Positions 32,834 through 41,531 of a DNA stretch of 64,000 nucleotides are shown here, piece after piece. Position numbers and translations under genes: made by a program. Under the pieces are notes generated by a model, which made no database searches, had not been told where the DNA came from, and saw nothing but the letters and a program-made list of their open reading frames with translations. Source of the DNA: UBA685 sp049890115 (GTDB lineage: Bacteria > Pseudomonadota > Alphaproteobacteria > Puniceispirillales > Puniceispirillaceae); NCBI GenBank assembly GCA_049890115.1, contig JBMHCC010000006.1, positions 1 to 64,000 of the forward strand. Reading direction: 5' to 3'. How positions within the stretch are numbered: position 1 is the first letter of the stretch; every line of letters begins with the position of its first letter.

Positions 32834-33661
32834 TTAGGAGTGACGTCCCTCAGCATTGCCATCTGCAGCATCTTCCAACACCTCAGGATAGCGTAAATTA
32901 GTTCCCAAAAGCTGATGTAATTGCGGTGTAGCATGTGCTTTGACATCATCAGCAACACTAACCTTTAAATCTTCCATTGGTTTCACAAATTTCGGCAAAT
33001 ATTGACCTAGCACAGATGTGCGCTCACCATCAGAGTGATTTGGCATAGAGCAATGCCACACCATCCCCACAAATAATAATAATGAGCCAGCAGGACAGGA
33101 TAATTGTATCATCTTGTCATCAAATTCAGCCTGATTAGGATAAACACCCAATTTCTGAGAATGTGGCACAATCGCAGTCGCGCCATTTTCAGCAGTGAAT
33201 TCATGCAAAGAGATGAGCGACTGGCAATTCATGTGAAAGCTGGCATTGATACCAACGGGGAACTCGCCCTCATCATGCATATCCCAATAAGGGTAATCAA
33301 TATGCGCCTCTTGACCAGGGGCACCTGGCAATAAACGGTTAGCAGCAAATGAACCTAGGATAAATTGCTTGCCCAATATCTTTGAAAAGACAGCCATCAC
33401 AGCTGGATGCTGCACCATATCAACAAAAATCTGCCCTTTATTGAGAAGGTTCCAAACACGTCTTTGCAAATGAATTTTATCAGAATGAGCGCCGTGAAAA
33501 TGCGTTGCACCAACCACATTATCTGAATGATGATTGATAATTCGATTGGCCTCAGCCACCTCATCTTCATCAAAGACAGAGGGAAATAGATGATACCCTT
33601 GTCCATTGATCAAATTATCTATCGCTAAATCGATTTCATTTTGTGGAATGTCTCGTGCCAT
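32834..33661 (-). CDS. PhyH-family Fe(II)/2-oxoglutarate dioxygenase, copy 2
   Basis: Second phytanoyl-CoA dioxygenase-like protein in the operon, 275 residues. His120-x-Asp122 (EAHIDYPYW) and His203 (VWHCSMPNHSDGERTS) form the iron site; Arg214, 11 residues later, would bind 2-oxoglutarate. It differs strongly from copy 1 (no shared long stretches), so the two probably act on different substrates or steps. It lies between iolB and iolE, in the same direction, 24 bases after iolB. Neither PhyH enzyme belongs to the standard myo-inositol pathway. Confidence 0.83.
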   Translation of the reverse strand: MARDIPQNEIDLAIDNLINGQGYHLFPSVFDEDEVAEANRIINHHSDNVVGATHFHGAHSDKIHLQRRVWNLLNKGQIFVDMVQHPAVMAVFSKILGKQFILGSFAANRLLPGAPGQEAHIDYPYWDMHDEGEFPVGINASFHMNCQSLISLHEFTAENGATAIVPHSQKLGVYPNQAEFDDKMIQLSCPAGSLLLFVGMVWHCSMPNHSDGERTSVLGQYLPKFVKPMEDLKVSVADDVKAHATPQLHQLLGTNLRYPEVLEDAADGNAEGRHS

Positions 33662-33685
33662 TTTATCGCTCTTACGTCTTTGTGA

Positions 33686-34480
33686 TTAATCAAGCATCCA
33701 TTCATGATCAGGGTCATTTTTAAACTTCCAGATACGCTTTGGCCCTGCCATGACATTCAGATAGTAACATTCATAGCCATGTGGCACGCCAACAGGATGA
33801 TAGCCACGTGGTACCAGCACCACATCACCATCTTCTGCTGCCATTGTTTCGTCCAGATCACGTTCATCTGTATAAACACGGTGCAAAATATAACCCTGAG
33901 GTGGATTGATACGGTGATAATAGGTCTCTTCTAAGTAAGATTCCTCTGGCAAATTATCCGTATCATGCTTGTGAGGCGGATAGGATGACCAATTACCAGA
34001 TGGTGTGATAACCTCAACCACCAGCAAGCTGTCAGCTGGCTCTGTTTCTGGCAAAATATTACAGACATGACGGGTATTTGTGCCCTCACCTCTTGTCTCA
34101 AGGCTCATATCTTCTGGCAGGATCATGCGTGGCGGATGCTCACCAGTGATACCAGGGGCACGGCAAATCGCAATCTCTGTTTCAGCATGAGCTATGACCT
34201 GCCAGCTTGTGCGAAATGGCACATAAAGCGCATAAGGTCTTGTATGGTCAAACACAGATGATCTGCCATCAAATCTGCCAAATTCCTGACCATTTGCTGT
34301 AAAGCTAACAGCCCCAGATAACAGCACAATACAAAGTTCCATGTCATCGCCAGCACCTGCTAATTCAGCACCAGCTGCCATGTCATGTTTTTCAAAACCA
34401 ACATAGGTCCAGCTGGCACTTTGCGGCGTGATATTATGAGGCTGTGCCCCTTTGGCTGGTTTCACAAGTAGTTGCGACAT
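33686..34480 (-). CDS. iolB: 5-deoxy-glucuronate isomerase
   Basis: IolB of 264 residues, converting 5-deoxy-glucuronate to 5-dehydro-2-deoxygluconate. The double-cupin protein shows the complete family signature: YPPHKHDTDNLPEESYLEE, then YYHRINPPQGY, and PRGYHPVGVPHGYECYYLNVMAGP with metal His and Glu residues. It follows iolD by 14 bases. This is the orthodox copy; the divergent copy is at 29136-29972. Confidence 0.95.
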   Translation of the reverse strand: MSQLLVKPAKGAQPHNITPQSASWTYVGFEKHDMAAGAELAGAGDDMELCIVLLSGAVSFTANGQEFGRFDGRSSVFDHTRPYALYVPFRTSWQVIAHAETEIAICRAPGITGEHPPRMILPEDMSLETRGEGTNTRHVCNILPETEPADSLLVVEVITPSGNWSSYPPHKHDTDNLPEESYLEETYYHRINPPQGYILHRVYTDERDLDETMAAEDGDVVLVPRGYHPVGVPHGYECYYLNVMAGPKRIWKFKNDPDHEWMLD

Positions 34481-34494
34481 ATCATGCTCCCCTA

Positions 34495-36345
34495 TTAGGC
34501 TTTGCGCCCTTTACCCTGACGATTACGACCTGAGACATAATCTGAATTAGCTGCGCTCACACTATCTCTGACAGAAGCCGCTGGAATAGCGACATCCCAC
34601 CATGTACCGCCTGCAGCAGTTGACAGACCAGGGTCTGTATCAATGACAATCACATTAACCCCGCCTTGCTTCACTGATTGGGCTGTCAAATCCTCTAGCT
34701 CTTCTAGGGATGATGCTTTTCGTGCTGATGCACCCAATGAGGCAGCATGTGCCACAAAATCTATATCAGGCAAAACATCATGATGACTATCAGCAAATAG
34801 ATTATTAAAGGCAGCACCGCCTGTGCCAGCCTGAAGGCGGTTAATACACCCAAAACCGCGATTATCAGTAATAATCAAAGTCATAGATATGCCCATCATC
34901 ACAGCTGTTGCCAGCTCTGAATTAGCCATCAGATATGACCCATCACCGGCAAAGACGATATTCGGGCGGCTGCTATCTGCCAGATAGACACCAATGCCAG
35001 CGGCAACCTCATACCCCATGCAAGAAAAGCCATATTCCATGTGATAGCCATCTTTGTGACCAACACGCCATAATTTATGAAGCTCACCAGGCATTGAACC
35101 AGCGGCACCAACCACAATAGCATTATCTGGAACGGCGCGATTAACAGCACCAATAACAGCACTATCAGATGGCAGAGCATTACCGTCCATCTTTGCTGTT
35201 ACCTCATCCACCTGCCCCCACCAATGCTGATTGAGAGATGTTAATTCAGCCTGATAATCTTGTGATGTCTGATAATCTGACAGAGCATCTTGCAAAGCGA
35301 TAAGACCCACCCTTGCATCAGCCATAAGCGGGCTTGCCTGATGCTTGACCAAATCATGTGCCTGCACATTCAGCGCAATCACTTTGCCTTTCATCAAACC
35401 ATTCGAGCCTGTCACAAAATCTTGCAAGCGGCTGCCAACTGATAAGATAACATCTGCTTTTTCAGCAATCGCATTCGCAGCAGATGAGCCTGTTACACCC
35501 AATGATCCCACATAAAAAGGATGGTTTTCAGGCAGAGATGATTTACCAGCCTGTGTTGACGCCACTGCAATTTTGGCAGTTTCTGCCAAGTGGGCTAGCG
35601 CATCATGCGCATCTGAATAGCGCACACCGCCACCAGCAATAATCAGCGGGGTTTTCGCTGATTGCAATAATGATATAGCATGAGATAATTCTGTCTCATC
35701 AGGCTGAATACGGCGCACTTCCCATGTGGTTGGTGCGAAAAATTCTTCTGGATAATAATAAGCTTCTGCCTGCACATCTTGACAAAGTGATAAGGTAACA
35801 GGCCCACAATCAGCAGGATCTGTCAGCACAGATAATGCCTTTGGCAGTGCCTGAAGAAGCTGTTCAGGGCGTGTAATACGATCAAAATAGCGAGAAACAG
35901 GACGGAAACAATCATTGGCAGATACTGTGCCATCTGCAAAGCTTTCAACCTGTTGCAACACAGGATCAGGGCGTCTGTCAGCAAAAACATCACCTGGCAA
36001 AAACAAGACTGGCAGGCGGTTCACATGTGCCAAAGCAGCAGCCGTTACCATATTGGTAGCACCAGGACCAATAGACGATGTGACAGCCATCATCCGCCGA
36101 CGCCCCATCTGTTTGGCATAGGAAATTGCACTATGCGCCATGGTTTGCTCATTATGGCCGCGAAATGTTGGCAACACATCCTTGACCTGATAAAGCGCCT
36201 CGCCAAGACCAGCCACATTACCATGACCAAAAATAGCCCACACGCCAGCAAAAGCAGGTGCAACACTGCCATCAAATTGGCGGATTGATTGGGCGGCCAT
36301 CCATTTTACCAATGCCTGTGAGGTTGTTAATTTTATCTCGCTCAT
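34495..36345 (-). CDS. iolD: 3D-(3,5/4)-trihydroxycyclohexane-1,2-dione acylhydrolase
   Basis: Thiamine-diphosphate enzyme of 616 residues that opens the cyclohexanedione ring formed by IolE. The Pyr domain with HNEQTMAHSAISYAKQ, the middle domain and the PP domain with the ThDP motif GDGSYLMANSELATA followed by DNRGFGCINRLQ are seen. The start at 36345 has AAGG upstream and lies one base after the iolC stop (TGATATG), so translation is coupled; an in-frame start 27 bases further out is less likely. Length and motifs are normal for IolD. Confidence 0.95.
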   Translation of the reverse strand: MSEIKLTTSQALVKWMAAQSIRQFDGSVAPAFAGVWAIFGHGNVAGLGEALYQVKDVLPTFRGHNEQTMAHSAISYAKQMGRRRMMAVTSSIGPGATNMVTAAALAHVNRLPVLFLPGDVFADRRPDPVLQQVESFADGTVSANDCFRPVSRYFDRITRPEQLLQALPKALSVLTDPADCGPVTLSLCQDVQAEAYYYPEEFFAPTTWEVRRIQPDETELSHAISLLQSAKTPLIIAGGGVRYSDAHDALAHLAETAKIAVASTQAGKSSLPENHPFYVGSLGVTGSSAANAIAEKADVILSVGSRLQDFVTGSNGLMKGKVIALNVQAHDLVKHQASPLMADARVGLIALQDALSDYQTSQDYQAELTSLNQHWWGQVDEVTAKMDGNALPSDSAVIGAVNRAVPDNAIVVGAAGSMPGELHKLWRVGHKDGYHMEYGFSCMGYEVAAGIGVYLADSSRPNIVFAGDGSYLMANSELATAVMMGISMTLIITDNRGFGCINRLQAGTGGAAFNNLFADSHHDVLPDIDFVAHAASLGASARKASSLEELEDLTAQSVKQGGVNVIVIDTDPGLSTAAGGTWWDVAIPAASVRDSVSAANSDYVSGRNRQGKGRKA

Positions 36346-36346
36346 A

Positions 36347-38242
36347 TCAAATTGCCTTATTCCATGCCCCAATTAAGGTTTCAAATTTATCAGCCATCAG
36401 GCCAATAGCCTGTTTATCATCTATCACGCCTGACAACCATGATTGCGCCACATCAGCAAAAATGGTTCGCCCAATGGCAAACCCATTTACCAAAGGCTCT
36501 GTGCGGCTTGCGTGAAACACAGCTTCAAGTTGAGAGGCATCCATTTCTTTGCCAAGCACAATTATGCCCTGAATATCGGGATCGTACTCACGCACGATAT
36601 CACCGCATTTTTGCCAAAAATCAGCGTCATTCAGTGGCTCTAATTTCCACCAATCTGGATAGACACCAAGCTCATAGAAACGCTTCATCAATGCCATTAT
36701 CTGGTCTGCTTCAGCAGCTTTACCATTTCTGCCATTAATGATTTCAAGCAATAATTCATGGCCTGTTTGCCGACATGCATCTGCCAGTGTGATGATTTTT
36801 TCTTCAGTTTGCTCGCGTATCACCTCATCATCATCAAGGCGCAATGGCACGAGCACCTTAACACAATGATTGGCTGGCCACTCAGCCAATGCGCTTCCCA
36901 AATCAGGGCCTTCTTCAAATGCCAGCGGGAAAACACCTGATTGTTCAATGGGACGACCAATCCACAAATCATGGTCAGAGGCTTTATGAAGGGCTTTTCG
37001 CCCTAGCCTGTCATCAACTAAAATACCAATATCAGATTGCCCTTTGCCAGCTTGCAAAGCAGCATCAAGCGCTAATTCTTTGAAGCGGCCAATATCATCA
37101 TCTGAGCGACCATATTGATTTGCCCATTCTTCAAACTGCACTCTATGATCAAAGGCAAAGGAATAGAGCTGGCCATAACGTTTGCGGCGTGTGGTCGCTA
37201 GGTGGATTTGGGACAATTTGTTATCATGGCGCAAGGCTAAATATTCTGACCCATTTTCGATAAAATACTGTAATTCTTTAAAAGAAGGATAAGCTGGTGC
37301 ACAGCCATGGCGTGATACAGCCAAGGCACCACAAATATTGGCATAAAGGGCGCATGTTTCAAGCGGCTCATCACGCAGCCAACCACGCAAAAAGCCTGAC
37401 ATAAACCCATCGCCTGCCCCTAGCACATTAAATACTTCAATTTCCTGAACTGGCACAGAAACGCCATCATCCCAGCTTGTGCAATCATCTTCAAAAACAA
37501 CACAACCCATCGCACCACGCTTGCACACCATCACAGCAGATGTCAGGGCACGTGCCTTTTGCAACGCATCTAGTGTATCAAGAGAACCGCCTGCAATTTG
37601 CCATTCTTCTTCAGTGCCAACAATCAAATCACAATGTGGCAGAATATGCTGCAGATGAGCTGTCACAAAATCACTTTCAGCAAAACGTGATTCCCCATCA
37701 CCATGCCCGCCTAACGCCCATAAATTGGGACGATAATCAATATCAAAAGCCACTTTGCGCCCTGCTGCTCTGGCAATCTGCATGGCCTTCCTACTAGCAG
37801 CTGAGACAGAAGCTGTTGAAAAATGCGTACCTGTTACCAAGACAGCTTTGGCAGATTGAATAAATTCAGCGGTAATATCATCTTCACAAAGCGCCATATC
37901 AGCACAATTTTCACGATAGAAAATTAGCGGGAAACTATCTTCATTACGAATGCCCAAAATCACTAATGCAGACAGCCTTTCTTTATCAGTGATGACATGA
38001 TCTGTATTCACACCTTCAGCGATTAATTGCTCACGGATAAAGCGTCCCATATGCTCATCACCAACGCGCGTGATGACAGCTGATGCGAGGCCAAGACGAG
38101 ATGAACCGATTGATATATTGGTGGGGCTTCCGCCAATATATTTGCTAAAGCTTGCCATATCCTCAAGTCGGCCGCCAATCTGCGCGCCATAAAGGTCAAC
38201 TGACGATCGGCCAATACAAATCACATCCAACTTTGTTGACAT
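36347..38242 (-). CDS. iolC: IolC-DUF2090 fusion: 5-dehydro-2-deoxygluconokinase with aldolase-like domain
   Basis: Two-domain protein of 631 residues. Residues 1 to about 325 are a PfkB kinase with DVICIGRSSVDLYGAQ at the start, IGGSPTNISIG and the NVLGAGDGFMSGFLRG anion hole. Residues from about 335 to the end form DUF2090, an aldolase-like TIM barrel found fused to IolC in many Proteobacteria and annotated there as cleaving the phosphorylated product. The protein would therefore both phosphorylate and cleave 5-dehydro-2-deoxygluconate. Its start overlaps the regulator stop by one base (TAATG). Confidence 0.93.
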   Translation of the reverse strand: MSTKLDVICIGRSSVDLYGAQIGGRLEDMASFSKYIGGSPTNISIGSSRLGLASAVITRVGDEHMGRFIREQLIAEGVNTDHVITDKERLSALVILGIRNEDSFPLIFYRENCADMALCEDDITAEFIQSAKAVLVTGTHFSTASVSAASRKAMQIARAAGRKVAFDIDYRPNLWALGGHGDGESRFAESDFVTAHLQHILPHCDLIVGTEEEWQIAGGSLDTLDALQKARALTSAVMVCKRGAMGCVVFEDDCTSWDDGVSVPVQEIEVFNVLGAGDGFMSGFLRGWLRDEPLETCALYANICGALAVSRHGCAPAYPSFKELQYFIENGSEYLALRHDNKLSQIHLATTRRKRYGQLYSFAFDHRVQFEEWANQYGRSDDDIGRFKELALDAALQAGKGQSDIGILVDDRLGRKALHKASDHDLWIGRPIEQSGVFPLAFEEGPDLGSALAEWPANHCVKVLVPLRLDDDEVIREQTEEKIITLADACRQTGHELLLEIINGRNGKAAEADQIMALMKRFYELGVYPDWWKLEPLNDADFWQKCGDIVREYDPDIQGIIVLGKEMDASQLEAVFHASRTEPLVNGFAIGRTIFADVAQSWLSGVIDDKQAIGLMADKFETLIGAWNKAI

Positions 38243-39075
38243 TACAGGGTGCCTTTCACAGCTTTTTCTTTTCTTTGACCAGCAGTAACGGCCAAATATT
38301 GCGCCAACACCATCACAGCTGATAGCGGGCGAAACCCTGCCAAATCATGCTCACGAACGTGAAACACATGACCATAATCAAGCGGGCTTTGCGGGCCATC
38401 TGTGATGCAGATTGATGGCCAATTCTCAGAACGGGCCTTATCGACTATATATTCTGTTGTCTTTGAATAGGATTTAAAGCTGACAGCCATAATCACATCA
38501 TTTGCACTAATCAGCTCAGCTTCAAAACCCAGCTGCTTTTCACCGATTGATAAATGCTGGCTACGAATACCAAGACGGGTAAACATATGCTCTAAATATA
38601 AAGTGACAGGCCGGCTTCTGCCAGATGCACAAAGCCAGACCGTATTTGCTTTGCTTATCGCAATGCTGGCTTTTTTTGCCAGCTCACGGTCAATGATATC
38701 TGACAGTGACATAGCAGATTGTATAGATGATGAAATCATCGCATCAAGAAGATCATCGCTTTCAGAGAGTTCAAGGCGTTCGATACGACTCTGGTAGGAT
38801 GGCCAGTTATCTTTTACAGATCGTTGGAACACATCCTGCATCTGAGAAAAACCGCGAAAGCCAAAATGTTTGGCAAAGCGCACAAAAGATGAGGGATGTA
38901 AATCAGTGCTATCAGATAATTCTGATAAGGTTGATAAGGCCACCTGTTCTGGATTTGCCAGCGTAAAATTCGCAATCGCACGCAAGCGTCGTGGCAGCTG
39001 TTCTTGCTGTGATGAGATATCTTTTTTTAGCTCTTCTAATTCAGCTAAATGTGACACTGTCCCCCGACCATCCAT
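38242..39075 (-). CDS. MurR/RpiR-family transcriptional regulator (IolR-like)
   Basis: Regulator of 277 residues with an N-terminal RpiR helix-turn-helix (about 20-85, including LSELSDSTDLHPSSFVRFAKHFGFRGF) and a C-terminal SIS sugar-phosphate-binding domain (about 125-255, with WLCASGRSRPVT and MAVSFKSYSKTTE). It sits inside the inositol operon between the ABC ATPase and iolC, as does IolR in Sinorhizobium-type clusters, and probably represses the operon until an inositol catabolite binds. The ATG at 39075 is preferred; a TTG twelve bases earlier is too close to the AAGGGG ribosome-binding site. A matching candidate operator is at 42461-42478. Confidence 0.88.
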   Translation of the reverse strand: MDGRGTVSHLAELEELKKDISSQQEQLPRRLRAIANFTLANPEQVALSTLSELSDSTDLHPSSFVRFAKHFGFRGFSQMQDVFQRSVKDNWPSYQSRIERLELSESDDLLDAMISSSIQSAMSLSDIIDRELAKKASIAISKANTVWLCASGRSRPVTLYLEHMFTRLGIRSQHLSIGEKQLGFEAELISANDVIMAVSFKSYSKTTEYIVDKARSENWPSICITDGPQSPLDYGHVFHVREHDLAGFRPLSAVMVLAQYLAVTAGQRKEKAVKGTL

Positions 39076-39097
39076 AACAAAATCCAAACCCCTTTTG

Positions 39098-39886
39098 TTA
39101 AATAGCTAACTCTTTTGCCAGGTCGCCAATTTCCGCACCACCTGCCATTAGGCGTTTGATATCATCACCTTCTAAATCTTTAGCAGTACCGCTGCCGATG
39201 ACTTCGCCAAGAGATAAAAAGGTAAAACGATCCGCTATCAGGCGGGCATGAATCTCATTATGCGTAATCAGAATAATCGCAATATCACCTAGTTGCTGGA
39301 CGCGCCGAATGGTTTTCAAAACTTCCATTTGCTGCTTTTGACCAAGTGCTGAGGTTGGTTCATCCAAAATCAGTACTTTTGCACCAAAATAAATCGCTCG
39401 TGCAATCGCTAAAGTCTGGCGCTGACCACCTGACATTGTGCCAACAGCCTGCTCTGGATCACCAACAGTGATCCCGATTTTGGCCATTTCTTCTTGCGCA
39501 ATCTTGTCCATTTCTTTCATGCGAAGCAGACCAAAGGGTCCTTTGAAGCGTGTTAATTCACGGCCTAAAAAGAAATTACGTGTCACTGATGTAAGCGCAT
39601 TCAAAGCCAAATCCTGATAGACTGTGCCAATACCAGCATCTGTCGCATTGCGCGGAGAGGCAAATTTCACTGGGTTGCCTTCAACGAAGATTTCACCATC
39701 TGTTGGCGCAAACACGCCAGATAGCAATTTAATCAAAGTTGATTTACCAGCGCCATTATCACCAAGCAACGCATGCACTTCACCTGGATACACCTTTAAT
39801 GAGACACCATTTAAGGCTGTGAATGAGCCAAATTTTTTGACCAGATTGCGTGTTTCAATCAATGGCGTTTGTTCAGTCTTTGCCAT
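39098..39886 (-). CDS. Sugar ABC transporter ATP-binding protein (FrcA-like, single domain)
   Basis: ABC ATPase of 262 residues. Walker A is at 42-50 (GDNGAGKST), the signature at 151-156 (MSGGQRQ region) and Walker B at 171-177 (VLILDEP). It has one nucleotide-binding domain, like FrcA of the fructose transporter, rather than the duplicated RbsA/MglA form. The ATG starts one base after the permease stop (TAACATG). It powers uptake with the permease and binding protein encoded just upstream, presumably of inositol or a related sugar. Confidence 0.93.
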   Translation of the reverse strand: MAKTEQTPLIETRNLVKKFGSFTALNGVSLKVYPGEVHALLGDNGAGKSTLIKLLSGVFAPTDGEIFVEGNPVKFASPRNATDAGIGTVYQDLALNALTSVTRNFFLGRELTRFKGPFGLLRMKEMDKIAQEEMAKIGITVGDPEQAVGTMSGGQRQTLAIARAIYFGAKVLILDEPTSALGQKQQMEVLKTIRRVQQLGDIAIILITHNEIHARLIADRFTFLSLGEVIGSGTAKDLEGDDIKRLMAGGAEIGDLAKELAI

Positions 39887-39887
39887 G

Positions 39888-41468
39888 TTACAATGTCCCC
39901 ATAATACGTTTGCGGATATTTTCATTCAGCAAGGCTGATGCCACAATCACAAGACCCAAAAAGACGCGATAGAATGACCCGTCAATTCCTGGAATATAGA
40001 AGAAGGCTTCCTTAGCAACACCAAAGATAAAGGCACCGACGATGATCCCTAATATGGTGCCAAAGCCACCTGTCATCACAATGCCGCCAATCACAGCAGC
40101 AGCGATAGCCTCTAATTCTTTCAAATTACCTTTGGCCGCATCAGCGGTATTCACCTCAAAAACCTGACAGGTCGCAAAGATGGTGGCGCAAAAAGCGGAA
40201 AACACAAATAAGGATATTTTGACCTTATTGGTTGGTACACCATTGGCCTTCGCAGCGTTTAAATTACCACCTGTTGAATAAATCCAGTTACCAGCCTGTG
40301 TGCGGCTTAACACGATATAACAAGCAAGCGCCAACAACATCCAAATCATCACACAAGAATAGAGGCCTTGCGCAAACTGATTGCCGAAATTATTCACATT
40401 CCAATCAATCGGGAAATAGAGCCAGTCAAAAAATGGCTCTAAAATATCACCACCAAAGAAATTAGCCACAGGGCGGGCTGATGGGATGGTATCAATATAG
40501 GCTCTGGCGACGTCGATATCTGATACTGTCTTTGGCGTCACTGGCGTAACAGTAAAGCTCTCAATACGTGCCTGAATTGTCGCAGCCATGCCCTCATTGC
40601 CAGATGAGATGGCATTTTCCAAAGCCTTTTCCAACGGCTTTACACCTTTGGCTTCTAAAATAGCTGTCTTGGCATCAGCAACACGCTGATAGGTATAGGC
40701 CAATCTTTCTGTCAGGCTAGCAACAGTATCAGCTGGCAAATCTTTGGCAATCGCCAGCAAGTCAGCCTCTGGCAGTGATTTCGCATTTTCGCGGACAATC
40801 TCGCCATGACCTGGCAGCTCAATTATATTTTTAATATCAGGAATTTCAGTAACTGTGGTCGCGCCTTTAATCTGATCAGGGCGGTGGTTAAATGAGCGTA
40901 ATGATACTTCTGTCAAACCACGTAAAAAGAACAGGCCACCCAAAGTTACAATAAAAGATGGCAAGCCTGACCGCACCACAATATAGCCTTGCAACCAGCC
41001 GAAAAACAGCGTGAAACACATGGTAATAAAGATAGCGCCAAGCGGCGAGACATCTGGAATATGCAATAAAGTGTAGAATTCGATATGAACCCCACCATCA
41101 AATGACACATAAGGGATAATAATCGTAAAGCCCCACCGCAATATCATCGCCATACAAGCACCAGCAAAGCCAATCATTGACCCGATAGACAGATCAAATT
41201 CGCCTGCGATAATCAAAAGACCTGCGCCAAGTGCAATAATACCAAGCTGTGCTATCACACGCAGATTATTACGGATACCAAGTGCGTTAAACCCTTCACC
41301 AGCAAATGGATTTAATGAAAATTCACCACTTGGAATGGAAAAATAGCCTAGCATCCCAAATAGTAAAAGCATCACCCCAATAGGGCCTATTTCTGGTCTT
41401 GCAAGAAGAGTGCTGAGCCGCCCTTTTGTGGCGTGACGATCAGCTTCCTGACGTGTTGCTGCTGACAT
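39888..41468 (-). CDS. Sugar ABC transporter permease with long extra loop
   Basis: CUT2-type (RbsC/FrcC-like) permease of 526 residues. Usual members have 310-360. The membrane core is recognisable on both sides (IAGEFDLSIGSMIGFAGA near 85-103 and VIGGIVMTGGFGTILGIIVGAFIFG near 465-490). Between them, about residues 200-345, lies an additional hydrophilic stretch rich in Ala, Glu, Lys and Asp with helical heptads (DLLAIAKDLPADTVASLTERL near 233). That stretch is followed by residues just before the next membrane span, so it is probably a periplasmic loop. The gene follows the binding-protein gene after a strong hairpin at 41484-41517. Confidence 0.88.
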   Translation of the reverse strand: MSAATRQEADRHATKGRLSTLLARPEIGPIGVMLLLFGMLGYFSIPSGEFSLNPFAGEGFNALGIRNNLRVIAQLGIIALGAGLLIIAGEFDLSIGSMIGFAGACMAMILRWGFTIIIPYVSFDGGVHIEFYTLLHIPDVSPLGAIFITMCFTLFFGWLQGYIVVRSGLPSFIVTLGGLFFLRGLTEVSLRSFNHRPDQIKGATTVTEIPDIKNIIELPGHGEIVRENAKSLPEADLLAIAKDLPADTVASLTERLAYTYQRVADAKTAILEAKGVKPLEKALENAISSGNEGMAATIQARIESFTVTPVTPKTVSDIDVARAYIDTIPSARPVANFFGGDILEPFFDWLYFPIDWNVNNFGNQFAQGLYSCVMIWMLLALACYIVLSRTQAGNWIYSTGGNLNAAKANGVPTNKVKISLFVFSAFCATIFATCQVFEVNTADAAKGNLKELEAIAAAVIGGIVMTGGFGTILGIIVGAFIFGVAKEAFFYIPGIDGSFYRVFLGLVIVASALLNENIRKRIMGTL

Positions 41469-41483
41469 GATTATTTCTTCCCT

Positions 41484-41517
41484 AAAAAAAGTGGGTAGCT
41501 ACATGGCTACCCACTTT
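41484..41517 (-). terminator. Strong hairpin and T tract between binding-protein and permease genes
   Basis: A perfect 12-bp stem AAAGTGGGTAGC/GCTACCCACTTT with a six-base loop is followed, on the minus strand, by seven T residues. It begins 15 bases after the stop of the substrate-binding-protein gene. This is a canonical intrinsic terminator that probably acts as a partial terminator or mRNA-stabilising hairpin, giving more binding protein than permease and enzymes. Confidence 0.92.
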
Positions 41518-41531
41518 CTACATAATGTTGA

